Shown: positions 10,827 through 21,564, counted from the stretch's first letter. The stretch: 64,000 bases of DNA from Hygrophila difformis (GCA_030278955.1 JAOANR010000002.1:14158238-14222237); one strand, 5' to 3'. Notes: generated by a model not told the origin, from the letters alone. Program-made: numbers and translations.

Positions 10827-12745
10827 CTGAAAGAAAAAGGGAAAATGTGGTTTGGTCAGCAAAAACGTGCTGAGTAAGTTAACACCTAATATGATCAAGG
10901 GGTTTCAAAGCCTTTATTTAAATTTAATAAAAACATGCTTGTAGGTAATTCACAAATTGCGTTAATCATCCTCTAATAAATAAATGGCATAATTTAACCC
11001 AAGGATTTCACGTGATCATAATTCAAATTACATGGTAAAATAATTGCAAGGCATAATTTAAAGGAATAACTTAAATAAGGAAAACATTCACGTCTTAAAA
11101 TTTTTTCCGTTACATCACGATTAGGTATTTCAGGATTTTCATTCTTTCACTTTTGTTCAATATGATTTGATCTTGGGGAAACAAACCCGCAAGAATTTAA
11201 ACGCTTCCTAGGGAATTGAACCCGTGGGAATTAACACACGTCCTGGGGAATCGAACCCGCAGGAAGACAAACGATCGCCCTTGGGGAATCGAACCCGCAA
11301 GAACTCAAGTACATCCTAGGGAATTGAACCCATAGGAATCAACACACATCCTGGGGAATCGAACCCGCAGGAAAACATACAATCGCCCTTGGGGAATCGA
11401 ACCCGCAAGAACTCAAATACATCCTAGGGAATTGAACCCATAGGAATCAACACACATCCTGGGGAATCGAACCCGCAGGAAAACATACGCCTTGGGGAGT
11501 CGAACCCGCAAGGTAAGGACAAGTTTTGCAAAATTTCACAAGTTTTTCATGCAAGTATCTAACGTCCATTATAGGCACGCCAAGAAGGCTAGAGGGGCAC
11601 CCTGCAGGGCACTCGCCCTCCACCAAAGTATCTCAATAACATTTCGATTTAGTATAACGGGATTTTTCAAAAGTATAGATGTATCGTATTTCAAGCCTTC
11701 GGCCGTTTGTTTCGAAATTTCAAAATCTCTCGATTTAAAAGTCGTTCGGCGTCACAGTTTACGCCTTTTTAATTTAAAAATTCATTTCAAGTCCGAAAAA
11801 TCCAAAATTTTCACAGTTTATCAAAAACACCCTAACGAACAACTTTTGTGTTTTAAAGATTTCGAAATAAGTTGAGGTAGCATGTCAAAAATCGAGTTTA
11901 TTGCACAACATGTACACTGTCAGAATTCAGGTTTATCACAGTATGGAAAATCGACATTTTGACACAACAAATGGACTCCAAAATTTCTGAAATTTTATAT
12001 GCACATACTAGACATAATTATCTACAACTTTCGTTTAGATTGCAAGGATCCAATCGGTTTAGAAAATATAGAAACAGGTTCATCAAGTTCGGACATATTC
12101 ACCGGCAGATTTCGAAAATGTTTTGTCAAAACAGTTTATGTTCGATGCGATTTGAAACAGCAAACATCAACGAAAATGTCTGAAATTTTTACACAACCTA
12201 GATAAATGTGTTAGAATTAAAAGTCTAGTTTTGACTTTTACGGTTTTAACTCTCGAAATAGGGGTTTTGGTCCGATTTCAAATCTGTCACAGTTTCAAGT
12301 TCGACTCTCAAGGCAGGTTTGTTGGAGGCCGTTTTCGGATATCAACACGAAATGCAAAATTATGAAAATTTTACACGAACTAGATCTATGTCTTAGGAAC
12401 ATTTTTCGTGTTTTAAGTTTTTCCGTTTGAGCAGGTTTAAGTGTTCGAAAAATTCACACCAAATTGTTGCGCCGAGGGTTTTTCGTGTTGACAGATTTTA
12501 GAGTTATTAAATCCCTATGTTTGGTTGCATTTTAAGTCACCCAAAACCAAGTAAGCATTAACTTACAGTGGGGATAATGTCTAGGATGTCTCTGGATCGA
12601 TCGGGGCGTCCACGCTTGCTACGGACACGTCTCAATTACTCCGTCTCTTCTCCATTGGCCCCGAAACGAAACCGAAAGTAAAAATCTAGGGTTAGATCGA
12701 GTTTTCGGACTCGAAAACTTAAACGAAAAACCATGGAGGACTTAC
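10827..12745 (-). other. Predicted leader intron in E2 left LTR
   Basis: On the minus strand the donor is GTG|GTAAGTCC at 12745, with an alternative CACT|GTAAGTTAATG at 12566. The acceptor TTTCCCTTTTTCTTTCAG|AGTA ends at 10827. The hairpin array lies inside. The right LTR has the same sites at 18004 and 16087. No transcript evidence is available. Confidence 0.45.
11172..11512 (-). repeat. Array of ten T-arm-like hairpins (E2 left LTR)
   Basis: Ten 22-base units, spaced unevenly, appear as CTTGGGGAATCGAACCCG-type sequence on the plus strand. In element sense each reads outer stem, C or T, GGG, loop TTCGATT or TTCAATT, CCC, outer stem. Outer stems are CTTG/CAAG, CCTG/CAGG and CCTA/TAGG, changing in matched pairs. 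GGTTCGATTCC matches the Pol III B-box and tRNA T-loop consensus. Units repeat in groups of three. Confidence 0.9.
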
Positions 12746-13042
12746 CACAATCTGGGACACTAAAGATGTTGTTCTCCACGCCTCCGTCGATTTTCGTCGC
12801 CGGAAAGTAATCGGAGAGTCGTCGGAAAGTGAAGAACTTGTGTTTCGGTTTTGGGAGAGTTTGAGGGTGATGGATAGACTTGAGAGACTGATTATGGGAG
12901 TGAAAATCAGTCATTGATCGTCCTATAGCCTTTCCCCCCGACTGGGATTGGGTTTCCAAAGTCGGGACACGAAAATATGGTAAGAAAATCGCCAAAACGC
13001 GTCCTTTGGCAGCCACTGCTGCACTGGCGCGGGGTTGGCGCG

Positions 13043-13052
13043 GTTTATAGCC
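13043..13052 (-). promoter_or_regulatory. E2 LTR TATA-like box (left copy)
   Basis: The minus strand reads GGCTATAAAC inside a GC-rich tract. The right LTR has it at 18305-18314. Confidence 0.55.
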
Positions 13053-13587
13053 AAACCCCGCCCGGAGGGCGCGCGGCCTGGTCTGGGCCGTGCGTCCGGA
13101 CTGGGTCGTGCGATCCCGTCGGGCCTTTTCTCCTCTCTTTCGGACTTCTGTCCTCCTACGTTTTCGGGCTCGATTTTTCGGGTCATTCTCGGATCATAAA
13201 TTCTTATCTTAAATTTATCTCGACTCAAATGAATTTCATGTTTGAAATCCTAAGTCCGTCGGTCTCGGGTTCGTCGGCTTCCAATTCGTCGTCTTTTGAC
13301 TCCCGTGCAATAACTTGTGTAATTAAATTTCTTCCGACTTCACGGGTTCTTTGAATTAGAATTATTTTCCTTCTTGAATTTAATTCCAATTATTTTGACT
13401 CAATTCAAGGAATTTTTTCGGGCTTCCTTTCCCTCTTTTATTCCATTTTGAATTTTGAATCTATCGGCGTTCATTTCCGAGCAATAATTTATTGTGATAA
13501 ATTATTTTCTTCTTCTCGGAGATATTTCGACATTGATCGGAATAAATTTTATTCCTTTGGACGTTGATAAAAATCTGGGGTATCACA

Positions 13588-13600
13588 GTCTACCCCCCTT
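13588..13600 (-). other. E2 polypurine tract in use
   Basis: The minus strand reads AAGGGGGGTAGAC directly before the LTR start TGTGATACC. It primes plus-strand DNA synthesis. The preceding CTTCGAGGACGAAG resembles the usual end of a chromovirus pol frame. Confidence 0.8.
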
Positions 13601-13875
13601 AAGAATCAACTTCGTCCTCGAAGTTGTGTTTCGGCTTTTCTCGCGCTAAGAGTTAGTGTCCTTTATTTTATTTTATTATTTTGCGATATTGTGTTATTGA
13701 ATTATTGTTCGATTGTTGATTGTTTGTTGTTTGATTATTGTTTGACTGAACCCAGAATTGAAATTTCCGAGTTGCCTACGTACCCTGTGAAGGGATCAAG
13801 CCATGACGTAGTTCAAAACAAATTTGAATTTGTTTATTTATTGATTTGGGGATACAAAATATTTGGGTTGTTACA
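13588..13875 (-). mobile_element. Fossil LTR start inside E2
   Basis: From 13875 leftwards the minus strand starts TGTAACAACCC and then follows the first 120 bases of the E4 LTR (ACTACGTCATG, TTGATCCCTTCACAGG, GTACGTAGGCA). A second polypurine tract precedes it. It is therefore the 5' end of an older LTR, left between gag and the present LTR and joined to a pol 3' end plus a new tract. Confidence 0.75.
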
Positions 13876-13888
13876 TCCTCCCCCCCTT
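13876..13888 (-). other. Older polypurine tract of E2
   Basis: The minus strand reads AAGGGGGGGAGGA directly before TGTAACAACCC, about 80 bases after the gag stop. It matches the normal layout of a working 3' end. Confidence 0.7.
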
Positions 13889-13966
13889 AAGATTACAGTT
13901 ATGTCCCCATAACTGTTGTTGGATCGGTTTGACTCAGGGTTGGGTAACGTCGTATACAATCATTTC

Positions 13967-15115
13967 TCACTGAGCTAGCAAGTCCGCTTGGTCTACAGCA
14001 TTCCATCGTCCTACAGCTCTTCCTTGATCTCCTTGTTGAGGGTTTGCCAAATCTAGCCTTTTCTCAATCATCTCCGCACGAACATTGCATTCTCTAATCA
14101 TGTGGTCTTCTCCACCACATCTATAACAAGTCCCGCGTCTTGGGCATTCGGGCACCAGATGGGCTTGGTGGCACTGCGGGCAACGTGGTATGGTTGTACG
14201 ACGTATGCCATTTCTCCCATTTTTGAAACCTTTATTCTTATTCTCCTTTGGCTCATTGAACCCAGCTTGACCATTGTTCCTCCAAAAATTGTCATTGTTA
14301 TTGTTTCGATTCTTTGTCTCAAATTCTTGCGAGTCCTTGCTCGACTCCCCATTTCCTTTACGCTTCAGTTGCTGGATTCGAGCAATTGCTACAACGCGAT
14401 CACATATCGTCTGTAGGTTTGTGAATTGTCCTACTGCAAGTATCTCCCGGATACTAAGGTTCAGACCCATCTCGAATTTCTGAGCCTTGTCAGAATCGGT
14501 TGGTACTATCCTCGTAGCAAATCGTACTAGCTCCTTGAATTTGGTGTAGTATTCTTGCACTGTTTGTGCACCTTGCTTCAGGTTGATGAATTCCTCGTAT
14601 TTCGCAGTCTTGGTGCTCAGTGGGTAGAATCTTTCTCTCAAGGCTTCCTTAAGTCCTTCCCAAGTGTAGGCTTCTTCGTCTTCCTCTGAATTCGCTTGAA
14701 GGTTTTGCCACCACTCATCGGCTTCACCTCCTAAGTAGTAGGTTGCCACGTATATCTTCTCCTCGTCAGGGCATTTGATAGCATCCAAAAGTTTATCAAA
14801 GGTACGGATCCACCCCTCTAGTTTGGCGGGATCCTCTTGCCCATCATAGTGTGGTGGGTTGTAGGGGTTTACCAATGCCAAGTAGTTGACTCGGGCTACT
14901 GGTGGGGGTACTGCTGCTTGTGCTCTATGCACCTCAGCATTTCTTAATGCCACAAGGACCTCCTCCATAGTCCTTAGACGTTCTTCCATGTTGTTGGGTA
15001 TAGAAGGCGATCGATCTCCTACGATCGGAGGAACCTCATTGTTGTTAGGTGCGTTTGGGAGGTCAGCGTCAGTGTCGTTTGGGCTTACCTTCCTCATTTT
15101 TCTTTTAGGTGCCAT
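13967..15115 (-). CDS. gag: E2 Gag polyprotein, intact
   Basis: 382 residues from an ATG 598 bases after the primer site; no nearer in-frame start is evident. It is the capsid/nucleocapsid protein that packages element RNA. After a charged N-terminus (KRKMRK at 4-9), the retrotransposon gag domain covers about residues 84-205 (KLEGWIRTFDKLLDA, EADEWWQ, RERFYPLS, VQEYYTKFKELVRFA). A basic, Asn-rich linker follows at 250-305. Two zinc knuckles are complete: C312-C315-H319-C324 (spacing 2-3-4) and C330-C333-H338-C343 (spacing 2-4-4). It stops with no pol fused or downstream. That an intact gag is kept without pol suggests selection for packaging in cis with enzymes supplied in trans; this is inference. 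The lineage is chromovirus-like by Gag layout and tRNA-iMet primer. Confidence 0.93.
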   Translation of the reverse strand: MAPKRKMRKVSPNDTDADLPNAPNNNEVPPIVGDRSPSIPNNMEERLRTMEEVLVALRNAEVHRAQAAVPPPVARVNYLALVNPYNPPHYDGQEDPAKLEGWIRTFDKLLDAIKCPDEEKIYVATYYLGGEADEWWQNLQANSEEDEEAYTWEGLKEALRERFYPLSTKTAKYEEFINLKQGAQTVQEYYTKFKELVRFATRIVPTDSDKAQKFEMGLNLSIREILAVGQFTNLQTICDRVVAIARIQQLKRKGNGESSKDSQEFETKNRNNNNDNFWRNNGQAGFNEPKENKNKGFKNGRNGIRRTTIPRCPQCHQAHLVPECPRRGTCYRCGGEDHMIRECNVRAEMIEKRLDLANPQQGDQGRAVGRWNAVDQADLLAQ

Positions 15116-15713
15116 TTTCTGTTATTAAGCGCGCGAATGAGTTTCTAAGTGATCAAGATCTAGGACTAAGACAAAGTTTAGTCTCAAGTTAGCGCTTCTA
15201 AGTGAAGACTCAAGGTCAAGTCGAACATTAGAGTGAGAAGGTTATGTATCACAAACGATTCACATAAAAAGGTTAGCACAAATATTTATGTATGCATATG
15301 CATATGTAATCCCCCCCAATAAAATTTAATGCATGCATTTATTTATCCATGGGTTTTAAAAATAAATTTATTCCATGGATAGATTAAAATAAGGATAAAA
15401 GGTTTGGCCACTATATTGGGCCGAAAGAAATAAATTATTTGGGCTTTAAGTAAAAACAAGGTTATTGAGCTAAAATAATTGGGCCAACATAGTAATTAAA
15501 TATTGGGCTAAAGATTTGGCCTAGGAAAAATAAACTTTGAGCTCAAAAGTTTTGGGATTTAAAATAATAAATTTGGGCTAAAAGTTAGGGCTTAGAAAAA
15601 AATTTGGGCTAAAAAATGTTAGTTTAAAAATAATAATGGATTTTTAAATATAATACTAGTTTAAAAATAATAATAGTTTAAAAACAATAATACTAGTTTT
15701 AAAAACAATCCGG
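15116..15713 (-). other. E2 untranslated leader between primer site and gag
   Basis: AT-rich sequence with tandem-like variants of GGGCTAAA/TTTGGGC and TAATAATAG. No coding frame or known RNA element is recognised. Confidence 0.6.
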
Positions 15714-15725
15714 GCTCTGATACCA
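15714..15725 (-). other. E2 primer-binding site (tRNA-iMet)
   Basis: The minus strand reads TGGTATCAGAGC, the exact complement of the initiator tRNA-Met 3' end, three bases after the LTR end TTACA. Confidence 0.95.
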
Positions 15726-15728
15726 CTT

Positions 15729-18700
15729 TGTAACACCCCGGATTTGATAACCCAGGCCGGGATGTCACCGCCACACCTCCCTAGCAAGACACGGTTTCTC
15801 CGAGCTTGCTAAAGAGATGCAAGGCTATGGTTTTTCAGAATTTAAATCATTCAAACAGCCCATTATAATATAATTAAAAAAATAATAATAATATCAAAGT
15901 TGCAGCGAATGTAATATTTACATATATAATTGTAATGCAGCGGAAATTTAAATACTGGGCCAACACGGCCAAAACACGGGTTAAACAGGCCCGTTCATGC
16001 AGGTTGTAATTAAATTCCGAAATTTAAAATAGAGTTTTTCCCGAATGTTCCCATGTATGCATATGATGATGCATAATCCTCATACTCTGAAAGAAAAAGG
16101 GAAAATGTGGTTTGGTCAGCAAAAACGTGTTGAGTAAGTTAACACCTAATATGATCAAGGGGTTTCAAAGCCTTTATTTAAATTTAATAAAAACATGCTT
16201 GTAGGTAATTCACAAATTGCGTTAATCATCCTCTAATAAATAAATGGCATAATTTAACCCAAGGATTTCACGTGATCATAATTCAAATTACATGGTAAAA
16301 TAATTGCAAGGCATAATTTAAAGGAATAACTTAAATAAGGAAAACATTCACGTCTTAAAATTTTTTCCGTTACATCACGATTAAGTATTTCAGGATTTTC
16401 ATTCTTTCACTTTTGTTCAATATGATTTGATCTTGGGGAAACAAACCCGCAAGAATTTAAACGCTTCCTAGGGAATTGAACCCGTGGGAATTAACACACG
16501 TCCTGGGGAATCGAACCCGCAGGAAGACAAACGATCGCCCTTGGGGAATCGAACCCGCAAGAACTCAAGTACATCCTAGGGAATTGAACCCATAGGAATC
16601 AACACACATCCTGGGGAATCGAACCCGCAGGAAAACATACAATCGCCCTTGGGGAATCGAACCCGCAAGAACTCAAATACATCCTAGGGAATTGAACCCA
16701 TAGGAATCAACACACATCCTGGGGAATCGAACCCGCAGGAAAACATACGCCTTGGGGAGTCGAACCCGCAAGGTAAGGACAAGTTTTGCGAAATTTCACA
16801 AGTTTTTCATGCAAGTATCTAACGTCCATTATAGGCACGCCAAGAAGGCTAGAGGGGCACCCTGCAGGGCACTCGCCCTCCACCAAAGTATCTCAATAAC
16901 ATTTCGATTTAGTATAACGGGATTTTTCAAAAGTATAGATGTATCGTATTTCAAGCATTCGGCCGTTTGTTTCAAAATTTCAAAATCTCTCGATTTAAAA
17001 GTCGTTCGGCGTCACAGTTTACGCCTTTTTAATTTAAAAATTCATTTCAAGTCCGAAAAATCCGAAATTTTCACAGTTTATCAAAAACACCCTAACGAAC
17101 AACTTTCGTGTTTTAAAGATTTCGAAATAAGTTGAGGTAGCATGTCAAAAATCGAGTTTATTGCACAACATGTACACTGTCAGAATTCAGGTTTATCACA
17201 GTATGGAAAATCGACATTTGGCACAACAAATGGACTCCAAAATTTCTGAAATTTTATATGCACATACTAGACATAATTATCTACAACTTTCGTTTAGATT
17301 GCAAGGATCCAATCGGTTTAGAAAATATAGAAACAGGTTCATCAAGTTCGGACATATTCACCGGCAGATTTCGAAAACGTTTTGTCAAAACAGTTTATGT
17401 TCGATGTGATTTGAAACAGCAAACATCAACGAAAATGTCTGAAATTTTTACACAACCTAAATTAATGTGTTAGAATTAAAAGTCTAGTTTTGAGTTTTAC
17501 GGCTTTAACTCTCGAAATAGGGGTTTTGGTCCGATTTCAAATCTGTCACAGTTTCAAGTTCGACTCTCAAGGAAGGTTTGTTGGAGGCCGTTTTCGGATA
17601 TCAACACGCAATGAAAAATTATGAAAATGTTACACGAACTAGATCTATGTCTTAGGAACATTTTTTGTGTTTTAAGTTTTTCCGTTTGAGCAGGTTTAAG
17701 TGTTCGAAAAATTCACACTAAATTATTGCGCCGAGGGTTTTTCGTGTTGACATATTTTAGAGTTATTAAATCCCTATGTTTGGTTGCATTTTAAGTCACC
17801 CAAAACCAAGTAAGCATTAACTTACAGTGGGGATGATGTCTAGGACGTCTCTGGATCGATCGGGGCGTCCACGCTTGCTACGGACACGTCTCAATTACTC
17901 CGTCTCTTCTCCATTGGCCCCGAAACGAAACCGAAAGTAAAAATCTAGGGTTAGATCGAGTTTTCGGACTCGAAAACTTAAACGAAAAACCATGGAGTAC
18001 TTACCACAATCTGGGACACTAAAGATGTTGTTCTCAACGCCTCCTTCGTCGATTTTCGTCGCCGGAAAGTAATCGAAGAGTCGTCGGAAAGTGAAGAACT
18101 TGTGTTTCGGTTTTGGGAGAGTTTGAGGGTGATGGATAGACTTGAGAGACTGATTATGGGAGTGAAAATCAGTCATTGATCGTCCTATAGCCTTTCCCCC
18201 CGACTGGGATTGGGTTTCCAAAGTCGGGACACGAAAATATGGTAAGAAAATTGCCAAAACGCGTCCTTTGGCAGCCACTGCTGCACTGGCGCGGGGTTGG
18301 CGCGGTTTATAGCCAAACCCCGCCCGGAGGGCGCGCGGCCTGGTCTGGGCCGTGCGTCCGGACTGGGCCGTGCGATCCCGTCGGGCCTTTTCTCCTCTCT
18401 TTCGGACTTCTGTCCTCCTACGTTTTCGGGCTCGATTTTTCGGGTCATTCTCGGATCATAAATTCTTATCTTAAATTTATCTCGACTCAAATGAATTTCA
18501 TGTTTGAAATCCTAAGTCCGTCGGTCTCGGGTTCGTCGGCTTCCAATTCGTCGTCTTTTGACTCCCGTGCAATAACTTGTGTAATTAAATTTCTTCCGAC
18601 TTCACGGGTTCTTGGAATTAGAATTATTTTCCTTCTTGAATTTAACTCCAATTATTTTGACTCAATTCATGGAATGTCTTCGGGCTCCCTTTCCCTCTTT

Positions 18701-18849
18701 TATTCCATTTTGAATTTTGAATCTATCGGCGTTCATTTCCGAGCAATAATTTATTGTGATAAATTATTTTCTTCTTCTCGGAGATATTTCGACATTGATC
18801 GGAATAAATTTTATTCCTTTGGACGTTGATAAAAATCTGGGGTATCACA
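15729..18849 (-). mobile_element. E2 5' LTR (right copy)
   Basis: 3121 bases, collinear with the left copy. Its last bases at 15729 (minus strand TGTTACA) meet the primer site. It holds the promoter that would drive E2. The frame at 18239-18829 (196 codons, plus) is antisense to it and is not a gene. Confidence 0.95.
16432..16772 (-). repeat. Array of ten T-arm-like hairpins (E2 right LTR)
   Basis: Copy of the array at 11172-11512 with the same ten units in the same order. Being in the 5' LTR downstream of the TATA box, this copy would be transcribed. Confidence 0.9.
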
Positions 18850-19165
18850 AATGTCCCCAAGGTGACAAATATTATCGTTGTAGCTTGAAAGGTTCGCAGG
18901 GCCATACACTGTCGTTTAGGGCTCGATCCTGACCAACTTCGGCTCGATTTATGAAAAGAGGATTAATAACAGAAAATACAACCCCGTTAATCCAGGAGTA
19001 GTCAAATAGAGCTCCACCACACCAAGGTAGACTTAACCAATGAGGGTTGAACGTAGTCAGCCAAGCTGACTTGCAAGATGTTGAAGACTGGGTCGAAGGT
19101 ACTTTTGGAAATAAAGATTCCGAAGTTCGTATCTTGTCTGATTCTGGAGCAACTTGCTCGTATCT
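18850..19165 (+). pseudogene. E1 gag 3' end to protease start, decayed
   Basis: This resumes E1 after E2. The first codons complete the knuckle region (CPQGDKYYRCS, then GSQGH) in the frame left at 10466. Decayed sequence follows. At 19125-19160 comes the retropepsin active site, ILSDSGATCSYL, of the D-S/T-G-A type. Athila-A then interrupts the frame after TATCT. The protease would have cut the Gag-Pol precursor; here it is broken. Confidence 0.8.
19161..19165. repeat. Athila-A left target-site duplication TATCT
   Basis: TATCT at 19161-19165 is repeated at 59480-59484, 40 kb away. The E1 protease frame continues across the two. Confidence 0.95.
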
Positions 19166-20306
19166 TGAAACTTTTGACAATTTCCGCACACGAGTATTTC
19201 TAAAATATCCCAGGTTAAATTTATTAAATGAAAAGAGTTATGAGTCGTGGGAAGGGGTTTAAGGATATATTCCACTTTTTATTACTCATATGAGGTACTC
19301 TGATTTCAAACGGCGCTGTGAACCTCCCTGGCATGAAACTTTTGACAACTTTCACGGTGCAGCCGGGATAGATAGTTCAATCTTAACCTTCAGTCTGTCA
19401 CACTGAAAGTTCCTGGCATTTTGCATCATGTAACCTATCATAGTTCCATGTCATGAAAATCCCCGCCATGAAACTTTTATCACATTCCCACTATATGAGC
19501 ATTTTCTAAAAGATCATAATCCTGGTTTTCGATTTTATTTAATGAAACCAATTTATGAAGGCGGAGTTGGGATTAGGGATATATTTATAAGTTGTCACGT
19601 TTTTATTACTCGTGTTAAGAAACTGTGGCCCGAAAGCGCACGGTGTCAAAAATTGCAGTAATTATAGTAAGACCGGATCGTTCACTGGAGGATGTGCGAT
19701 AGAAGCAGGGCCCACGTTGTTTTACTAGATTTTCCATTCGTATTGCTCCAATGGGTTTGAAAAGTGATTAGCACCTACTGGCATGAATTTAAACTAAACT
19801 ATAAAAGCGTCTAAATTTATTCTACAAAGCAAATAAGTCTATTCTAGAAAGCGGGTAAAGTTATTCTAAAAATGCGATAAACACTATCTAAGAAAGCAGT
19901 GAAAATTTACATTATGCTAGCTGTGAAGCTGAATCATCATGTAGACAGAAGGGACAGGAAGAAAAGAATGAAATTTGGACAAGATTTAGATATAGCAGTA
20001 TTAAACTTCCATTTTTATACACAGATCTTGGTTTGGGATAATTCTATCAGATAGCTAATTCTCATGCTCTCAGTACTGCGTTCCCTTTAACAGACAGGTA
20101 CTTACAGTATGAGTTTACATGTTCTTAAAACCACATATTCTAAGATACCACAAATTTGTAACTGCCCTGGCCTGGGTATGTTACTTCATCTATGGTGGAT
20201 AAGCAACACCTGACAAATCATTTATTGACATGCCAAGTACTACTATCAATCTCCCATGTCACACCCAAAGATTCCAATCAAGCCCTAAACTATCCCTTAA
20301 CTATCA
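19166..20306 (-). mobile_element. Athila-A 3' LTR, truncated
   Basis: Matches 26219-27350 up to CCTTAACTATCA and is then joined directly to the integrase coding end (ATTGAACAATAATAC) at about 20306-20311. About 3.4 kb of LTR is gone. Confidence 0.9.
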
Positions 20307-21555
20307 CAATAGAATTGAACAATAATACATTTTGACCAACATAGAAATGCTTAGGCTTAATCCTGCGATCGTGCAACTTCTGGGTCCGCTCCTTATAAAT
20401 TCGAGAGCTTTCATAAGCTAATGCTCGTATTTCCTGAATTTCATTGAGGTCCAACTTGCGTTTGCTTTGAGCAACTTTCGGATCGAAGTTAAGCGTTTTG
20501 ACGGCCCAGTAAGCTTTATGCTCTAACTCTACAGGCAGATGACAGGCTTTTCCGAAGACAAGTCTGTAAGGGGACATCCCAATGGGAGTCTTAAACGCTG
20601 TGCGGTATGCCCATAGAGCATCATTGAGCTTACGTGCCCAATCCTTACGGGTTATCCCGACAGTGGCTTCGAGTATGTGCTTGATTTCGCGATTGGATAC
20701 TTCGACTTGACCACTAGTCTGGGGATGATAAGGCGTGCCTATCTTATGGAGGATCCCATTTTTATTCATTAAAGTTTCAAAGGCTTTATTTATAAAGTGC
20801 GTTCCTCCATCAGATATCACCACCCTAGGTACGCCAAATCGACTGAAAATGTTGTTCTTGAGGAACTTGATGACTTGGCTACCATCATTGGTCGGTAATG
20901 CGACAGCCTCGACCCATTTGGACACGTAATCGACAGCTACCAAGATATAGTAGTTTCCACCAGATGGTGGAAACGGTCCCATGAAGTCAATGCCCCATAC
21001 ATCGAAAATCTCAAGTGTGAGAATTCCCTTTTGCGGCATCTCATCCCTCTTGGAGAGGTTTCCTAATCTTTGGCACTTGTCGCAACCTTTCACAAATGTC
21101 TTGCAATCCTCATAGATGTGAGTCCAATAGAATCCACATTCGAGAACCTTGTGGGCCGTTCGAGCGGGACCATGGTGACCTCCATATTCTGATTCATGGC
21201 ATTTTCTGACAATCTGATAGGCTTCATGCTCAGTCACACATCGCCTGATTATTGAATCGGCGCAGTGTTTGAAGAGATAAGGTTCTTCCCAGAAGTAACT
21301 TAATACATCTCGTTTGAACTTATTCTTCTGATGATAGTTCGAAAACTGTGGGGTTATTCCGCATGCCAAGAAGTTAGCGATGTCGGAAAACCATGGACAA
21401 GCTTGATTATGCAGATGCAGTGCGAACAACTGTTCATCCGGGAACTCTTCATTAACGGCTTTTTCCTTTTTATCATTATCTAATCGAGATAAGTGGTCAG
21501 CAGCACCATTATCTCGACCTAGCCTATCTTTTATTATGATGTCGAATTCTTGCAA
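20290..21555 (-). pseudogene. Athila-A integrase, C-terminus lost
   Basis: Integrase part of the Athila polyprotein, same frame as the segment upstream but separated by a TGA. It opens with the end of RNase H ([12 protein letters not shown]). The HHCC zinc domain follows ([10 protein letters not shown] ... CDKCQ), then the D-D-35-E core: [19 protein letters not shown] and [11 protein letters not shown]. The frame ends at [10 protein letters not shown] and then runs into LTR sequence, so the C-terminal module with GPHEV, present in the B copies, is deleted. In its family this enzyme inserts element DNA into the genome in the nucleus. It cannot be made from this copy without readthrough. Confidence 0.88.
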
Positions 21556-21564
21556 CAGAAGTAC

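Larger units (their letters stand above)
10467..13587 (-). mobile_element. E2 3' LTR (left copy)
   Basis: In element orientation it starts TGTGATACCCCAG at 13587 and ends CGGGGTGTTACA at 10467. It is the same length as the right copy. It holds the TATA-like box, donor- and acceptor-like sites, and ten hairpin units. Open frames inside it (for example 12636-13016 minus, starting about 27 bases after the TATA box) have no recognisable domain. Confidence 0.95.
10467..18849 (-). mobile_element. E2: gag-only LTR element (TR-GAG type)
   Basis: A complete minus-strand element with two LTRs of 3121 bases each, a primer site, an intact gag, a polypurine tract and an AATGT duplication. The internal part is only 2141 bases and has no protease, RT, RNase H or integrase, so it must rely on enzymes from a relative. 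Differences between the two LTRs are sparse (for example GCCTGTTC against GCCCGTTC near 10730/15990), so the insertion is fairly recent. It lies within the E1 gag. Confidence 0.93.

Noticed and set aside
11172..11512. CRISPR-like repeat-spacer look of the hairpin array
   Set aside because: Plant nuclear context, units alternate among three types, spacers repeat too, no cas genes, and the array is duplicated with the LTR.
11172..11512. True tRNA genes
   Set aside because: Only the T-arm portion is present; no acceptor stem, D-arm or anticodon arm at tRNA spacing.
11492..11875. 127-codon frame next to the hairpin array (twin at 16752-17135)
   Set aside because: Antisense to E2 and overlapping the predicted intron; conserved only because the two LTRs are recent copies.
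12636..13016. 126-codon sense frame in the E2 LTR (twin at 17895-18278)
   Set aside because: Begins about 27 bases after the TATA box, so the transcript would start at or after its ATG, and it crosses the predicted splice donor. No domain recognised.
18239..18829. 196-codon frame on the plus strand (and its shorter twin at 12977-13354)
   Set aside because: Antisense within the E2 LTR; the left LTR copy breaks it with a single-base difference, so it is not conserved.
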